Below, one piece after another: positions 47,647-55,594 of a stretch of 64,000 bases of DNA; the first letter of the stretch is position 1; every line of letters starts with the position of its first letter. The notes beneath the pieces were generated by a model. That model searched no databases. It saw nothing but the letters and a program-made list of their open reading frames with translations, and was not told where the DNA came from. The translations under genes were made by a program, and so were the position numbers. Source of the stretch: Acidipropionibacterium timonense (GTDB lineage Bacteria > Actinomycetota > Actinomycetes > Propionibacteriales > Propionibacteriaceae); assembly GCF_900605005.1 (NCBI RefSeq), contig NZ_LR027558.1, positions 1,916,949-1,980,948 of the forward strand, in the 5' to 3' direction.

Positions 47647-47716
47647 TACGAGTGGGTGAACGGTTGCGGGCAAAGCGCTCAGCCCGACCGATCACATCGG
47701 CCGGGCCGGCGTCCGG

Positions 47717-48127
47717 TCAGATCGAGTGCAGTGGCCGGGCGTCCGGGCGCAGCGAGGACCGTGGGACGATCTGCTTGCCGAACGGGACGCAGGACACCGG
47801 GATCATCTTGAGGCTGACGACCGCATTGGCCAGGCCGACGATGGTGATCGACTGGGCCAGGGCGGCGGCGAGGTGCGCCAGGGCCAGCCACCACCCCGCG
47901 ACGAGGAACCAGACGACGTTCATGACAGCGCTCCCCGCCCCGGCACCGGGCTTGTCGACGACGGCCGAACCGAAGGGCCACAGCACGTACCGCGCCATCC
48001 GGAAGGAGGCCACGCCCGCCGGAATGGTGATGATGAAGATGCACGCGACGACGCCGGCGACCACGTAGGCCAGGGCCAACCAGAAGCCGCCGAGCAGCAA
48101 CCAGATGATGTTGAGAACAGTACGCAC
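47717..48127 (-). CDS. YccF domain-containing inner-membrane protein
   Basis: A 136-residue membrane protein of the YccF family, function unknown. The GTG start follows GAGGAGG. It has two copies of the YccF repeat: VLNIIWLLLGGFWLALAYVV ... IPAGVASFRMARYVLWPFG and VMNVVWFLVAGWWLALAHLA ... LANAVVSLKMIPVSCVPFG. Each holds a membrane hairpin followed by an amphipathic segment. The duplicated architecture is normal for the family. Monocistronic; divergent from an ABC ATPase gene. Confidence 0.9.
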   Translation of the reverse strand: MRTVLNIIWLLLGGFWLALAYVVAGVVACIFIITIPAGVASFRMARYVLWPFGSAVVDKPGAGAGSAVMNVVWFLVAGWWLALAHLAAALAQSITIVGLANAVVSLKMIPVSCVPFGKQIVPRSSLRPDARPLHSI

Positions 48128-48221
48128 GGTGCCTCCTCGGGCCGACCTCGTGGACCCGGTGCGGCCCACCCCCGGATCGACGCACGACGTGTCCGACAGG
48201 TTCCCGCGTCCACCCGGCCCC

Positions 48222-48227
48222 TATCCT
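48222..48227 (+). promoter_or_regulatory. -10 box for leaderless ABC ATPase mRNA
   Basis: TATCCT lies 6 nt before the ATG at 48234. This decides the start. Confidence 0.55.
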
Positions 48228-48233
48228 TCGACC

Positions 48234-48953
48234 ATGACGACGTCCACCGACCCCCGCCCGCGCCGCGCAGCCGCTGACTGCCCGGCGCCGCTGTCGACCC
48301 ATCGGCTGGGCATCGTCTTCGAGCGGCCGCAGGCGCCGGACCTCCACATCGTCGACGACCTCGACCTCACGGTGCGCTCGGGGACGATCGTCTGCCTGGC
48401 AGGCCGGTCCGGGTCGGGAAAGACCAGCCTCCTGCGGTGCTGCGCCGGTCTGCTGCGGCCGACCTCGGGAACGGTCGAGTGGTCGGGGCGCGAGATCACC
48501 TCGATGAGCCCGTCGGCCCTGGCCATCGCCCGGCGGTCCGCACTCGGCTACGTCGACCAGTCGAACCCCTGTCTGGACGGGCTGAGCCTGCTCGAGAACG
48601 TCCTCCTGCCGGCCGTGCCGTTCACCCGCGGGGCGTCGGGTCGTCGGGAACGACCACGGTTCCGGGAGCGGGCGATGGCCCTGCTGGCCGACGTCGGCCT
48701 CGACGCACAGGCCGACCACGACGCCGCCGTCGCGTCCGGAGGCGAGCGTCAGCGCACGGTCATCGCCCGCGCCCTCCTCACCGAGCCGGCGGCGCTCGCC
48801 GTCGACGAACCGACAGCCTCCCTCGATCGGGCCAGTGCGGACCGGGTCATCGACGCCCTGCGCACCGCCGCCGCCAAGGGAACCGCCATCCTCGTCACCT
48901 CGCACGACCATGCGGTCATCGAGGCGGCGGACTCGGTCCTGGCCCTCGACTGA
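48234..48953 (+). CDS. ABC transporter ATP-binding protein (MacB/LolD type)
   Basis: Cytoplasmic ATPase subunit, 239 residues. The Walker A motif is CLAGRSGSGKTSLLRCCAGL, the signature ASGGERQRTVIARALL, Walker B ALAVDEPTASLDRASADRV, and the His switch TSHDHAVIEAADSV. This fits the MacB/LolD/FtsE group that works with FtsX-like permeases. The convergent neighbour (next entry) is a large permease-like protein that may be its partner despite the opposite strand. Substrate unknown; peptides, lipoproteins or antibiotics are possible (inference). Confidence 0.9.
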   Translation: MTTSTDPRPRRAAADCPAPLSTHRLGIVFERPQAPDLHIVDDLDLTVRSGTIVCLAGRSGSGKTSLLRCCAGLLRPTSGTVEWSGREITSMSPSALAIARRSALGYVDQSNPCLDGLSLLENVLLPAVPFTRGASGRRERPRFRERAMALLADVGLDAQADHDAAVASGGERQRTVIARALLTEPAALAVDEPTASLDRASADRVIDALRTAAAKGTAILVTSHDHAVIEAADSVLALD

Positions 48954-48971
48954 ACCGAGGCCGCGATCCGG

Positions 48972-51551
48972 TCAGCGTCGTCCGACCCGCGCATCGACGA
49001 CCGCCATGACGAGGTGACCTGCGCTCATGAGAAGGGCGGTCGCCACTCCGGCCAGGACGACCGGCACCGCCACGGACCGCCACAGGGCGACGGCCGCAGC
49101 CAGCGCGCACAGGATGAGCCCGGGCAGGAGGGTCCGTCCTCCCGAGGCCGCTTCGGCCCGCCAGACGAGGCCGACCGTCCATCCCAGGGAGTCGAGCAGG
49201 TCGGCACGCTGCCTGCGACCGGCACGTTCGGTGAGCGCGGCCATGACCATGAGGCACAGCGAGCACCCCAGGGCCAGCAGGACGAGACCCGCTCCGGCTG
49301 CGGTCGTCGTCCCCGACATCGATCGGGCCAGGTCGGAGGAGCCCAACGAATCCCTCACCCGCGACCAGGCGGCGACCATGGCGGCCACGGTGAGGGCTGC
49401 CAGCGTGGTCCCGGCGGGCACCGCGACCCTGGTGATCCGCGACTCACGCGACAGGGCGGACCCCACGGCGGCCGGTCCGGGCCAGCGTCGGTGCGCCCAT
49501 CCGAGGGTCGCGAGGCGGCGTCGACCCCGCGCGGAGGTCGGCCGCACCGCGCCACGGGCCAACACCGTCGGCACGACGAGTCCCAGGGCGATGTCGACGA
49601 ACCCGGCAGCCGCGAGGGCCGCCGCGACGAGGTGCTCCGACCAGGCCATCGTCAGGGTGACCGTCGTCGCCACGACGACGAGAACGATGCCCGGCACCCG
49701 ACTCGACGTGAGATCGGCCCAGATCCCCCACGGCGACCAACCGCAGCTGGCCAGCACCCTCGCCCGCCGACGCCGTGCCCCCATCTCGAGGACCTCGACG
49801 AGAACCGCCAACCCCACGGCACCGGCGAGGGCCAGACCGAGGATCCACCCCATGGCGGTCGAGGCGCCCGCGATGACCCGGGTCACCGCACCCATCTCGG
49901 TGAACGGGACGATCGCCGTGATCGCCTTCTCACCATCGTTGTCGGGCTGGTAGTGGACGCCCAGGTGGGCCGTCCCCGCCCCGGCGACGACCGTGGCGTC
50001 GAGGCCCATGGCACCGATCCGCGACGCCACCTCGCGCACCCGCTCGAGAGCCGCGTCGTCGTGGGCGTCGCTTCCGGCCACCTTGACCCTGATCGACGAG
50101 ATGCCCACTCCGCTGCTCATCGCCGCCACGGCCGAGTAGGCCATGACGACCTGGGGAATCCCCGGGGTCGGCCCGCGTCCCCCGAAGGCCTCCGGGAGAC
50201 GCCGACCGGCGCGACCCGTCACCGGGTCCGCCGTCCGGACGACCGCGTCGGAGAACGGGTCCATGCCCGCGGTCCCCGAACGATGGGCATGGATGGTGCC
50301 GAGGAACTCGAAGGCCGGCATCTGGATGTACCGGTCCATCCGGATCGTCGAGCTGCGGTAGCCGGACTCCAGGCCGTAGGGCATGGTCGTCGTCTCACCG
50401 ACTCCCTCGACGGCGAGGGACGCCGAGGTCCCCGGAACCTCCGCCCCACCGAGCCGATAGGTCGCCGGTGAGAGCGGACGCACGATCTTGGCGGTGAGCG
50501 GGTCCTCCCCCGACGCCGTCCCCCAGTAGTCCACGAGCGGTCCGGACACGATTCCCGCCGGTGTGCCGACGGCTTCGCCGATCTTCGTCGAGACGGTCGC
50601 CCTCGAGGTCGTCGCGGAGGTCCGGCCCTTCGCCGAGGTCACGGTGCGCGTCGAGGTGACGATCTTCGGCAACTGGTCGCTCGCCAGCAGCACCGGGACC
50701 GTCCCCGACCGGGGCGCCCGGGCATCGACGTTGACCGGGTACGTCCTCGAGGCGTCCTTCTCCAGGCGCCTCGTGGCCGCCTCGTCACGCCCCCAGACCG
50801 TCTCGGCCCGGCGCAGCAGCTCGAGGGATCGAACGGTGGTGGCGTCCGCCCCACCCAGCGCGAGTTCAGCCACCGGGTCGACGGCGACCAGCGCACCGGT
50901 GCGTGCGACGTCGAGACGGGTGCCCAGCTGCTCGACCCCACCGGACCGGCCCGCCGTGCAGGTCTGGTCACGGGCGAGCAGCGGGATCGAGGGAGAGACC
51001 GCGCGGGCGGGACCGCACTCGTCGGCCGCTGCCGCGTCGATCCTGCCTCCCACCTGCCAGCTGTGGACGGCCAGGCCGTCGTCGAGGGTGGCCGACGTCG
51101 TGGTCGTCGCCGACGTGCCAGCGGGGACGCTCGTCGTGACGACGGCGTCCCCCTTCGAGCTCAGGGTGTCGACGTACACGAACGGCGCCGCCACCTGGAC
51201 GCCCGGGATCCTGCGTACGGCGTCGAGGGCGGAGCTGTCGATGTCCGGCTGCACCATCCACGCATCAGGGGCGGTGAGGAGGGCACCGCGCAGGGAGACG
51301 AACCCGGGGACCCCGCCGGATGACCCCAGCCGGCCGAGTCCGGCGCTCGGTGCGGTGACGAGGATGTCGTAGGAGTCGTGCCACGCCGCCCCGGCCCTCG
51401 TGCGGACCTCGGCACTCGTGCGCCAACCGATGAGCGAGCCGCACGCCATGACGATGGACACGACGATGGCGGCAGCCGTCGGTGCCACCCACCGGCCGCG
51501 CCTCATCCCCGCCCCGTCGCCCATGACCAGTCCACCATCGCGGACCATCAT
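48972..51551 (-). CDS. Large FtsX-like ABC permease family protein
   Basis: An 859-residue membrane protein, probably the permease partner of the convergent ABC ATPase. One helix is near the N-terminus (about 25-45, APTAAAIVVSIVMACGSLIG), followed by an extracellular region of some 480 residues without a clear family match. Then come two groups of helices in the C-terminal 330 residues (VIAGASTAMGWILGLALAGA, GIVLVVVATTVTLTMAW, LAALTVAAMVAAW, AAGAGLVLLALGCSLCLMVM). This topology (1 + large ectodomain + helices) fits FtsX/MacB-type permeases. The start is uncertain: an in-frame ATG at 51551 is used. It could act as a mechanotransmitting ABC system rather than an exporter. Confidence 0.75.
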   Translation of the reverse strand: MMVRDGGLVMGDGAGMRRGRWVAPTAAAIVVSIVMACGSLIGWRTSAEVRTRAGAAWHDSYDILVTAPSAGLGRLGSSGGVPGFVSLRGALLTAPDAWMVQPDIDSSALDAVRRIPGVQVAAPFVYVDTLSSKGDAVVTTSVPAGTSATTTTSATLDDGLAVHSWQVGGRIDAAAADECGPARAVSPSIPLLARDQTCTAGRSGGVEQLGTRLDVARTGALVAVDPVAELALGGADATTVRSLELLRRAETVWGRDEAATRRLEKDASRTYPVNVDARAPRSGTVPVLLASDQLPKIVTSTRTVTSAKGRTSATTSRATVSTKIGEAVGTPAGIVSGPLVDYWGTASGEDPLTAKIVRPLSPATYRLGGAEVPGTSASLAVEGVGETTTMPYGLESGYRSSTIRMDRYIQMPAFEFLGTIHAHRSGTAGMDPFSDAVVRTADPVTGRAGRRLPEAFGGRGPTPGIPQVVMAYSAVAAMSSGVGISSIRVKVAGSDAHDDAALERVREVASRIGAMGLDATVVAGAGTAHLGVHYQPDNDGEKAITAIVPFTEMGAVTRVIAGASTAMGWILGLALAGAVGLAVLVEVLEMGARRRRARVLASCGWSPWGIWADLTSSRVPGIVLVVVATTVTLTMAWSEHLVAAALAAAGFVDIALGLVVPTVLARGAVRPTSARGRRRLATLGWAHRRWPGPAAVGSALSRESRITRVAVPAGTTLAALTVAAMVAAWSRVRDSLGSSDLARSMSGTTTAAGAGLVLLALGCSLCLMVMAALTERAGRRQRADLLDSLGWTVGLVWRAEAASGGRTLLPGLILCALAAAVALWRSVAVPVVLAGVATALLMSAGHLVMAVVDARVGRR

Positions 51552-51599
51552 GTCATCGGTCGATGCCGGTGGCCACACCTTCCGTCGCCCCGGTGTCGG

Positions 51600-51695
51600 T
51601 CAGTTCGCCAGCGATTCCAGGGCGTCGAGGTCGATCAGCGGGGCGCGACCCGCCCGCAGCTCGAGGAACACACCCTCGCCGCGTGAACCCCCAAG
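51600..51695 (-). pseudogene. Possible remnant of a coding 3' end
   Basis: The minus strand encodes GEGVFLELRAGRAPLIDLDA then LESLAN and a TGA stop, which looks protein-like. Upstream the frame runs into a long palindrome and then noise, and no start or ribosome site is found. I do not recognise the family. It may equally be chance. Confidence 0.25.
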
Positions 51696-51743
51696 AGCCG
51701 TGTGCGTCTGGGCCGTGAGTTCACGGTCCAGACGCACACGGCT
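51696..51743. repeat. 48-bp near-perfect palindrome upstream of trmB
   Basis: AGCCGTGTGCGTCTGG (51696-51711) is matched by CCAGACGCACACGGCT (51728-51743). The inner 16 nt continue the pairing (GCCGTGA/TCACGGT), leaving a 2-nt loop and one G-T pair. It lies between divergent gene starts, where a terminator is not expected unless the remnant frame is or was expressed. Confidence 0.85.
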
Positions 51744-51763
51744 CGGCGCCACCGTCGATGAGC

Positions 51764-51769
51764 TAGCAT
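51764..51769 (+). promoter_or_regulatory. -10 box for leaderless trmB mRNA
   Basis: TAGCAT lies 8 nt before the GTG of trmB. Confidence 0.5.
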
Positions 51770-51777
51770 CCGACGCC

Positions 51778-52665
51778 GTGACCCAGCCCTCGCCAGACCC
51801 CGCCCGCCGCGCCGACGACCGCGCCTCCGATCGGCCCGCGCCACGTCGGGACCATCGGCCGGGTCTCGGGGTCGAGGTCTCGGCCGGGGCGCACCGCAGC
51901 GAGGACGTCTTCCGCCGAGGGGTCGTGTCCTTCGTCCGGCGCTCCCCGCGCATGAACATCTCGCAGACCCGCGCCATGGAGCGGCTCACCGATCGCTATC
52001 TCCTCGACGTGCCCCGTGACACGACGAGCACCTCGGTGGCCCCCGGGGCACGGCTCGACCTCGAGAAGGTCTTCGGGCGTCGCGCCCCGCTCACGGTCGA
52101 GATCGGTTCGGGCTCGGGCGACACCCTCGCCGCGGTCGCCGCCGCCCATCCCGACCGCGACTTCATCGGCTTCGAGGTCTACCTGCCGTCCATCGCCACG
52201 ACCTTCAACAAGCTCGAGGACGCCGGGGTGAGCAACGCCCGGATCGTCATGGCCGACGCCGCGGCCGGCCTCGAACACCTCCTGGGGCCCGGTGACCTCG
52301 ACGAGCTGTGGACCTTCTTCCCGGACCCTTGGCACAAGAAGCGCCACCACAAGAGGCGCATCGTCAACCCCGACATCGCCCGCCTCGTCGCCGGTCGGCT
52401 CCGCCCCGGCGGCCTGTGGCGGCTGGCCACCGACTGGGACGACTACGCCGAGTGGATGCTCGAGGTCCTCGGGGCCGAGCCGGGCCTGGAGCCGGTCGAC
52501 GCCGCGCCGGTCACCACCCCGGACGAGACCGACCCGCTCGCCGGCCGCCCCGGCCTGTCCCCACGCTGGACCGAGCGACCCCTCACCCGCTACGAGGGCA
52601 AGGGCGTGGCCGCCGGGCGTACCGTCCACGACCTCACCTGGCGGGCCGTAGGATCTCGTCCATGA
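51778..52665 (+). CDS. trmB: tRNA (guanine-N7-)-methyltransferase TrmB
   Basis: Makes m7G46 in the variable loop of tRNAs. The GTG start is inferred from the leaderless -10 box; the first 70 residues are an Arg/Asp/Pro-rich extension usual in actinobacteria. Motif I is VEIGSGSGDTLAAVAAAHPD, followed by the acidic FIGFEVYLPS, NARIVMADAAAGLEHLL and the hallmark FFPDPWHKKRHHKRRIV. The end TRYEGKGVAAGRTVHDLTW has the T-x-x-E-x-R/K-type family motif. 295 residues. Its stop overlaps the truA start (ATGA). Confidence 0.95.
   Translation: MTQPSPDPARRADDRASDRPAPRRDHRPGLGVEVSAGAHRSEDVFRRGVVSFVRRSPRMNISQTRAMERLTDRYLLDVPRDTTSTSVAPGARLDLEKVFGRRAPLTVEIGSGSGDTLAAVAAAHPDRDFIGFEVYLPSIATTFNKLEDAGVSNARIVMADAAAGLEHLLGPGDLDELWTFFPDPWHKKRHHKRRIVNPDIARLVAGRLRPGGLWRLATDWDDYAEWMLEVLGAEPGLEPVDAAPVTTPDETDPLAGRPGLSPRWTERPLTRYEGKGVAAGRTVHDLTWRAVGSRP
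52649..52654 (+). promoter_or_regulatory. -10 box at the truA start
   Basis: TAGGAT lies 7 nt before the truA ATG, inside the last codons of trmB. truA could be transcribed leaderless in addition to read-through from trmB. Confidence 0.5.
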
Positions 52666-53552
52666 GCCGCTGGCGTCTGGACATCGCCTACGACGGGACG
52701 AGCTTCTCCGGCTGGGCGACCCAGCCCGGCCTGCGCACCGTCCAGGGTGAGCTCGAGACGTGGGTCCCGCGGGTCCTGCGCCTGCCCGACCCCACCCCCC
52801 TCACGGTGGCCGGCCGCACCGACGCCGGGGTCCACGCCCGCGGTCAGGTGGCCCACGTCGACCTTCCCGACGGCCTCGACCCCCGCCCGGATCTCGGGCG
52901 CCGCCTGGCCCGAGTGCTCGACCCGGACCTCGTCGTCACCGACGTCACCGCGGCGCCCCAGGGTTTCGACGCCCGCTTCTCGGCCCTGTGGCGTCGCTAC
53001 GTGTACCGGCTCTGGGACGCCACCTCCCGGCCCGACCCGCTGGCCCGTCACCATGTCACCCGGGTCCGCGAGAGCCTCGACCTCACCAGGCTCGATGAAG
53101 CCGGCACCTCCCTGCTCGGGCTGCGCGACTTCGCCCCCTTCTGCAAGTGGCGTGAGGGCGCCTCGACGATCCGGACCCTGCTCGACTGTCACGCCGAGCG
53201 CCTGGCCGACCACTGCGGCACCATCGAGATCACCGTGCGCGCCGACGCCTTCTGCCACTCCATGGTGCGATCGCTCGTCGGGGCCCTCGTCGCGGTCGGC
53301 TCCGGTCGGCGCGACCGGGCCTGGTTGGACGAGATCGCCGCCTCGCCGACGCGCAGTTCGGCGGTGCTCGTCATGCCGGCCCGCGGACTCACCCTCGAGG
53401 AGGTCGGCTACCCGCCACCCGACCTCATGGCGGCCAGGGTCGCCGAGTCCCGCGCCCGCCGCACCTCCGCCGACCTCCACCGCGGGACGACCACTGCCGA
53501 CCCGACGGACTGCGACTGCATCCCGCCCGAGCCGACCGGAGGACCGCGATGA
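52662..53552 (+). CDS. truA: tRNA pseudouridine(38-40) synthase TruA
   Basis: Isomerises uridines 38-40 in the anticodon stem of tRNAs. The catalytic Asp is in VAGRTDAGVHARGQVAHVDL. Other family blocks are LDIAYDGTSFSGWATQPGLR, LWRRYVYRLWD, DFAPFCKWREGASTIRTL, DAFCHSMVRSLVGALVAVG, and PARGLTLEEVGYP. The C-terminal 45 residues are a hydrophilic extension (ARRTSADLHRGTTTADP and onward). 296 residues. It overlaps both trmB and the following methyltransferase by 4 nt, so the three are translationally coupled. Confidence 0.96.
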   Translation: MSRWRLDIAYDGTSFSGWATQPGLRTVQGELETWVPRVLRLPDPTPLTVAGRTDAGVHARGQVAHVDLPDGLDPRPDLGRRLARVLDPDLVVTDVTAAPQGFDARFSALWRRYVYRLWDATSRPDPLARHHVTRVRESLDLTRLDEAGTSLLGLRDFAPFCKWREGASTIRTLLDCHAERLADHCGTIEITVRADAFCHSMVRSLVGALVAVGSGRRDRAWLDEIAASPTRSSAVLVMPARGLTLEEVGYPPPDLMAARVAESRARRTSADLHRGTTTADPTDCDCIPPEPTGGPR

Positions 53553-54139
53553 GCCACTATTTCCAGACGCCGTCCGGCCCGGTCGAGCGGCGCACCATCA
53601 CCGCCCACATCTGGGATGAGGACCTCGACCTCGTCACCGCCGGAGGGGTCTTCTCCGGTTCACGCCTCGACCTGGGCACCTCGGTGCTGCTCCGTTCGGT
53701 GACGCCACCCCCGAGCCCCGGAACCTTCCTCGACCTGGGCTGCGGCTACGGACCAATCGCCTGCGCCCTGGCCAGGGCCGTCCCGGGGGCGCGGGTCGTC
53801 GCCGTCGACGTCAACGATCTGGCGGTCGAGCTCACCGGACTCAATGCCATGCGGCTGGGCGTCGGCGAGCGGGTGGAGGCCATGCGACCCGAGCAGGTCG
53901 ACCCCGACCTTCGCTTCGACGAGATCTGGTCGAACCCGCCGATCCGGGTCGGCAAGACCGTCCTCCACGAGATGCTCACGACCTGGCTGGAGCGGCTGAC
54001 CGAGGACGGCGTCGCCCATCTGGTCGTGGGGCGCAACCTCGGCGCCGACTCGCTGGCACGCTGGCTCGACGACCGGGGATGGCCCACGTCCCGCGTCGCC
54101 AGTGCCAAGGGGTTCCGGGTCCTCGACGTCACGAGGTGA
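53549..54139 (+). CDS. Class I SAM-dependent methyltransferase, RsmC/MTS-domain type
   Basis: Probable rRNA guanine-N2 methyltransferase (RsmC-like short form). The N-terminus SHYFQTPSGPVERRTITAHI includes the conserved HYF-type start. Motif I is TFLDLGCGYGPIACALARAV, then VVAVDVNDLAVELTGLNAM, and the N-P-P-Y-like catalytic motif WSNPPIRVGKTVLHEML. 196 residues, consisting of only one MTS domain, so it lacks the N-terminal domain of E. coli RsmC. Its target is inferred from family, not shown. Last gene of the trmB-truA cluster. Confidence 0.9.
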   Translation: MSHYFQTPSGPVERRTITAHIWDEDLDLVTAGGVFSGSRLDLGTSVLLRSVTPPPSPGTFLDLGCGYGPIACALARAVPGARVVAVDVNDLAVELTGLNAMRLGVGERVEAMRPEQVDPDLRFDEIWSNPPIRVGKTVLHEMLTTWLERLTEDGVAHLVVGRNLGADSLARWLDDRGWPTSRVASAKGFRVLDVTR

Positions 54140-54183
54140 CCCCTGCCGGACCGACCCTTCGACCACACCGAGTCCACGAGGGG

Positions 54184-54212
54184 TGACGAACCGCACACCA
54201 GGGGCATAGACT
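54184..54212 (+). promoter_or_regulatory. Promoter of the cobalamin-riboswitch operon
   Basis: TGACGA and TAGACT (with an extended GC ahead) are 17 bp apart. The predicted start lies at the 5' end of the riboswitch. Confidence 0.65.
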
Positions 54213-54216
54213 GCTG

Positions 54217-54330
54217 CGGTCCCGTCGGACGGGGAACACCGGTGAGAATCCGGGACTGACCCGCAACCGTGACGTCGCCCCAGGGCGGCGAAGCCGGAGC
54301 GCCGACCGCCGGGCACGACCCGCTGAAGTT
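54217..54330 (+). promoter_or_regulatory. Cobalamin riboswitch
   Basis: The sequence has the conserved core of the B12 riboswitch: GGAACACCGGTGAGAATCCG, GGACTGACCCGCAACCGTGA and the B12 box AAGCCGGAGCGCCGACCGCC. A hairpin (GTTCGT/ACGAAC, 54328-54346) and a second one (GCGACG/CGTCGC) lie between the aptamer and the GAGAGG ribosome site. They are candidates for a translational on/off switch. Adenosyl- or methylcobalamin should repress the downstream genes. Confidence 0.95.
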
Positions 54331-54400
54331 CGTCGAGGTCACGAACGGGTCGCGACGCCCGCCGTCGCGCTCACCCCTCGTGATGTCAGAGAGGTGTTCC

Positions 54401-55594
54401 ATGAAGACGTCGGCCGTCCTTGTCGCAGCCACCATGACCGTCACCCTGGGTCTGGCCCCACTGTCCACGTCCGCCACGACGGCCCGGGCCGCCCCCTCCA
54501 CCACGAGTTGCGCCCACAGGTCCTCGGCCACCGCAGCCGCCGACTGGGTCGCGGCCACCTACACGACGGACAGGTCCGCCTGGAACGGCGGGTCCTTGGC
54601 CCAGGGCATCATCGCCCTCGTCGGCGCCGGCGGACATGACAAGGACGTCGCCGAGCTCGACACCGCGATGGCGACCGCCTACCCGACCTACGCCAAGGGC
54701 GGCCCGGGGTCAATCGCGTACGTCCTCGTCGCCGTCGAGTCCCAAGGTCAGGACCCGACGTCCTGGCACGATCATGACCTCGTCGCCGAGTTGCGGTCGG
54801 CTCTCGCCAAGTCCCCGGACGGCGGCGGTTTCTTCGGACCGGGGCTGTCGGTCATCGCGCTGTCCCGCGCCGGCGCGACGGTTCCCGGCACGGTCCTCGA
54901 CGCCCTGCTCAAGACCCAGGGCAGCAACGGCGCCTTCGGCTACTATGACTTCTCCGACCCGACGAAGTTCACCGCCGACCCCGACTACACCGCCCTGGCC
55001 ATCGCCGCCCTCGACTCCCTGTCGTCGCCGAGCAGCGCCGCGTCGGCGGCCCTCGACAAGGCCATCGCCTGGGCCGAGAGTTCGCAGACCAAGGATCACT
55101 ACTGGGCGAACTATTCACCGGTCAACAGCACCGGCATGATGATCCCGGCCCTGGCCCAGGCCGGGGTCGATGTCTCGGCCTCGCAGGCCTGGCTCGCCAG
55201 CGAACTCAAGCGCTCCGGCGGGAAGGCCTTCGCCGCCTCCCCCGACTCGACCGAGCCCAACCTCATGGCGACCACCCAGGGCCTGTGGGGTCTCACCGGT
55301 TTCGGGCTGACGAACACCACTCCGGCGAAGGTCCGCGCCGCTGCGTCGGCGTGCAGTTCCTCCCCGACGCCGTCCACCTCGGCCTCCCCGACGACGCCGT
55401 CCCCGACCTCCTCGTCGACCCAGCCGAGCTCGACGAGCCCGGCGGCCACCCTTCCCGGCGCGACCTCGACCAGCTCCACCCGCCCGGTCCGGCTGCCCTC
55501 GACCGGTGACGACTCCTCGGTCGCCGGGCTCGCGGGCCTGGCCGTGCTGTCGTGGGTCCCCGCGATCCTCGTGGCCGCCCGTCGCAGGAAGTGA
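54401..55594 (+). CDS. LPXTG-anchored alpha-toroid protein, transcobalamin alpha-domain-like
   Basis: Predicted cell-wall-anchored cobalamin-capture protein. GAGAGG lies before the ATG. Residues 1-30 are a signal peptide ending in ARA. Residues about 45-315 are helical repeats of the terpenoid-cyclase/transcobalamin (intrinsic factor) alpha-toroid type: GGSLAQGIIALVGAGG, GGPGSIAYVLVAVESQG, DPDYTALAIAALDSL, NSTGMMIPALAQAGV, LMATTQGLWGLTGFG. A Ser/Thr/Pro linker (about 318-360) leads to the sortase motif LPSTG at 365-369, a hydrophobic helix and RRRK. B12 binding is inferred from fold pattern plus the upstream cobalamin riboswitch and the next gene. 397 residues. The stop overlaps the next start (GTGA). 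Confidence 0.85.
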   Translation: MKTSAVLVAATMTVTLGLAPLSTSATTARAAPSTTSCAHRSSATAAADWVAATYTTDRSAWNGGSLAQGIIALVGAGGHDKDVAELDTAMATAYPTYAKGGPGSIAYVLVAVESQGQDPTSWHDHDLVAELRSALAKSPDGGGFFGPGLSVIALSRAGATVPGTVLDALLKTQGSNGAFGYYDFSDPTKFTADPDYTALAIAALDSLSSPSSAASAALDKAIAWAESSQTKDHYWANYSPVNSTGMMIPALAQAGVDVSASQAWLASELKRSGGKAFAASPDSTEPNLMATTQGLWGLTGFGLTNTTPAKVRAAASACSSSPTPSTSASPTTPSPTSSSTQPSSTSPAATLPGATSTSSTRPVRLPSTGDDSSVAGLAGLAVLSWVPAILVAARRRK

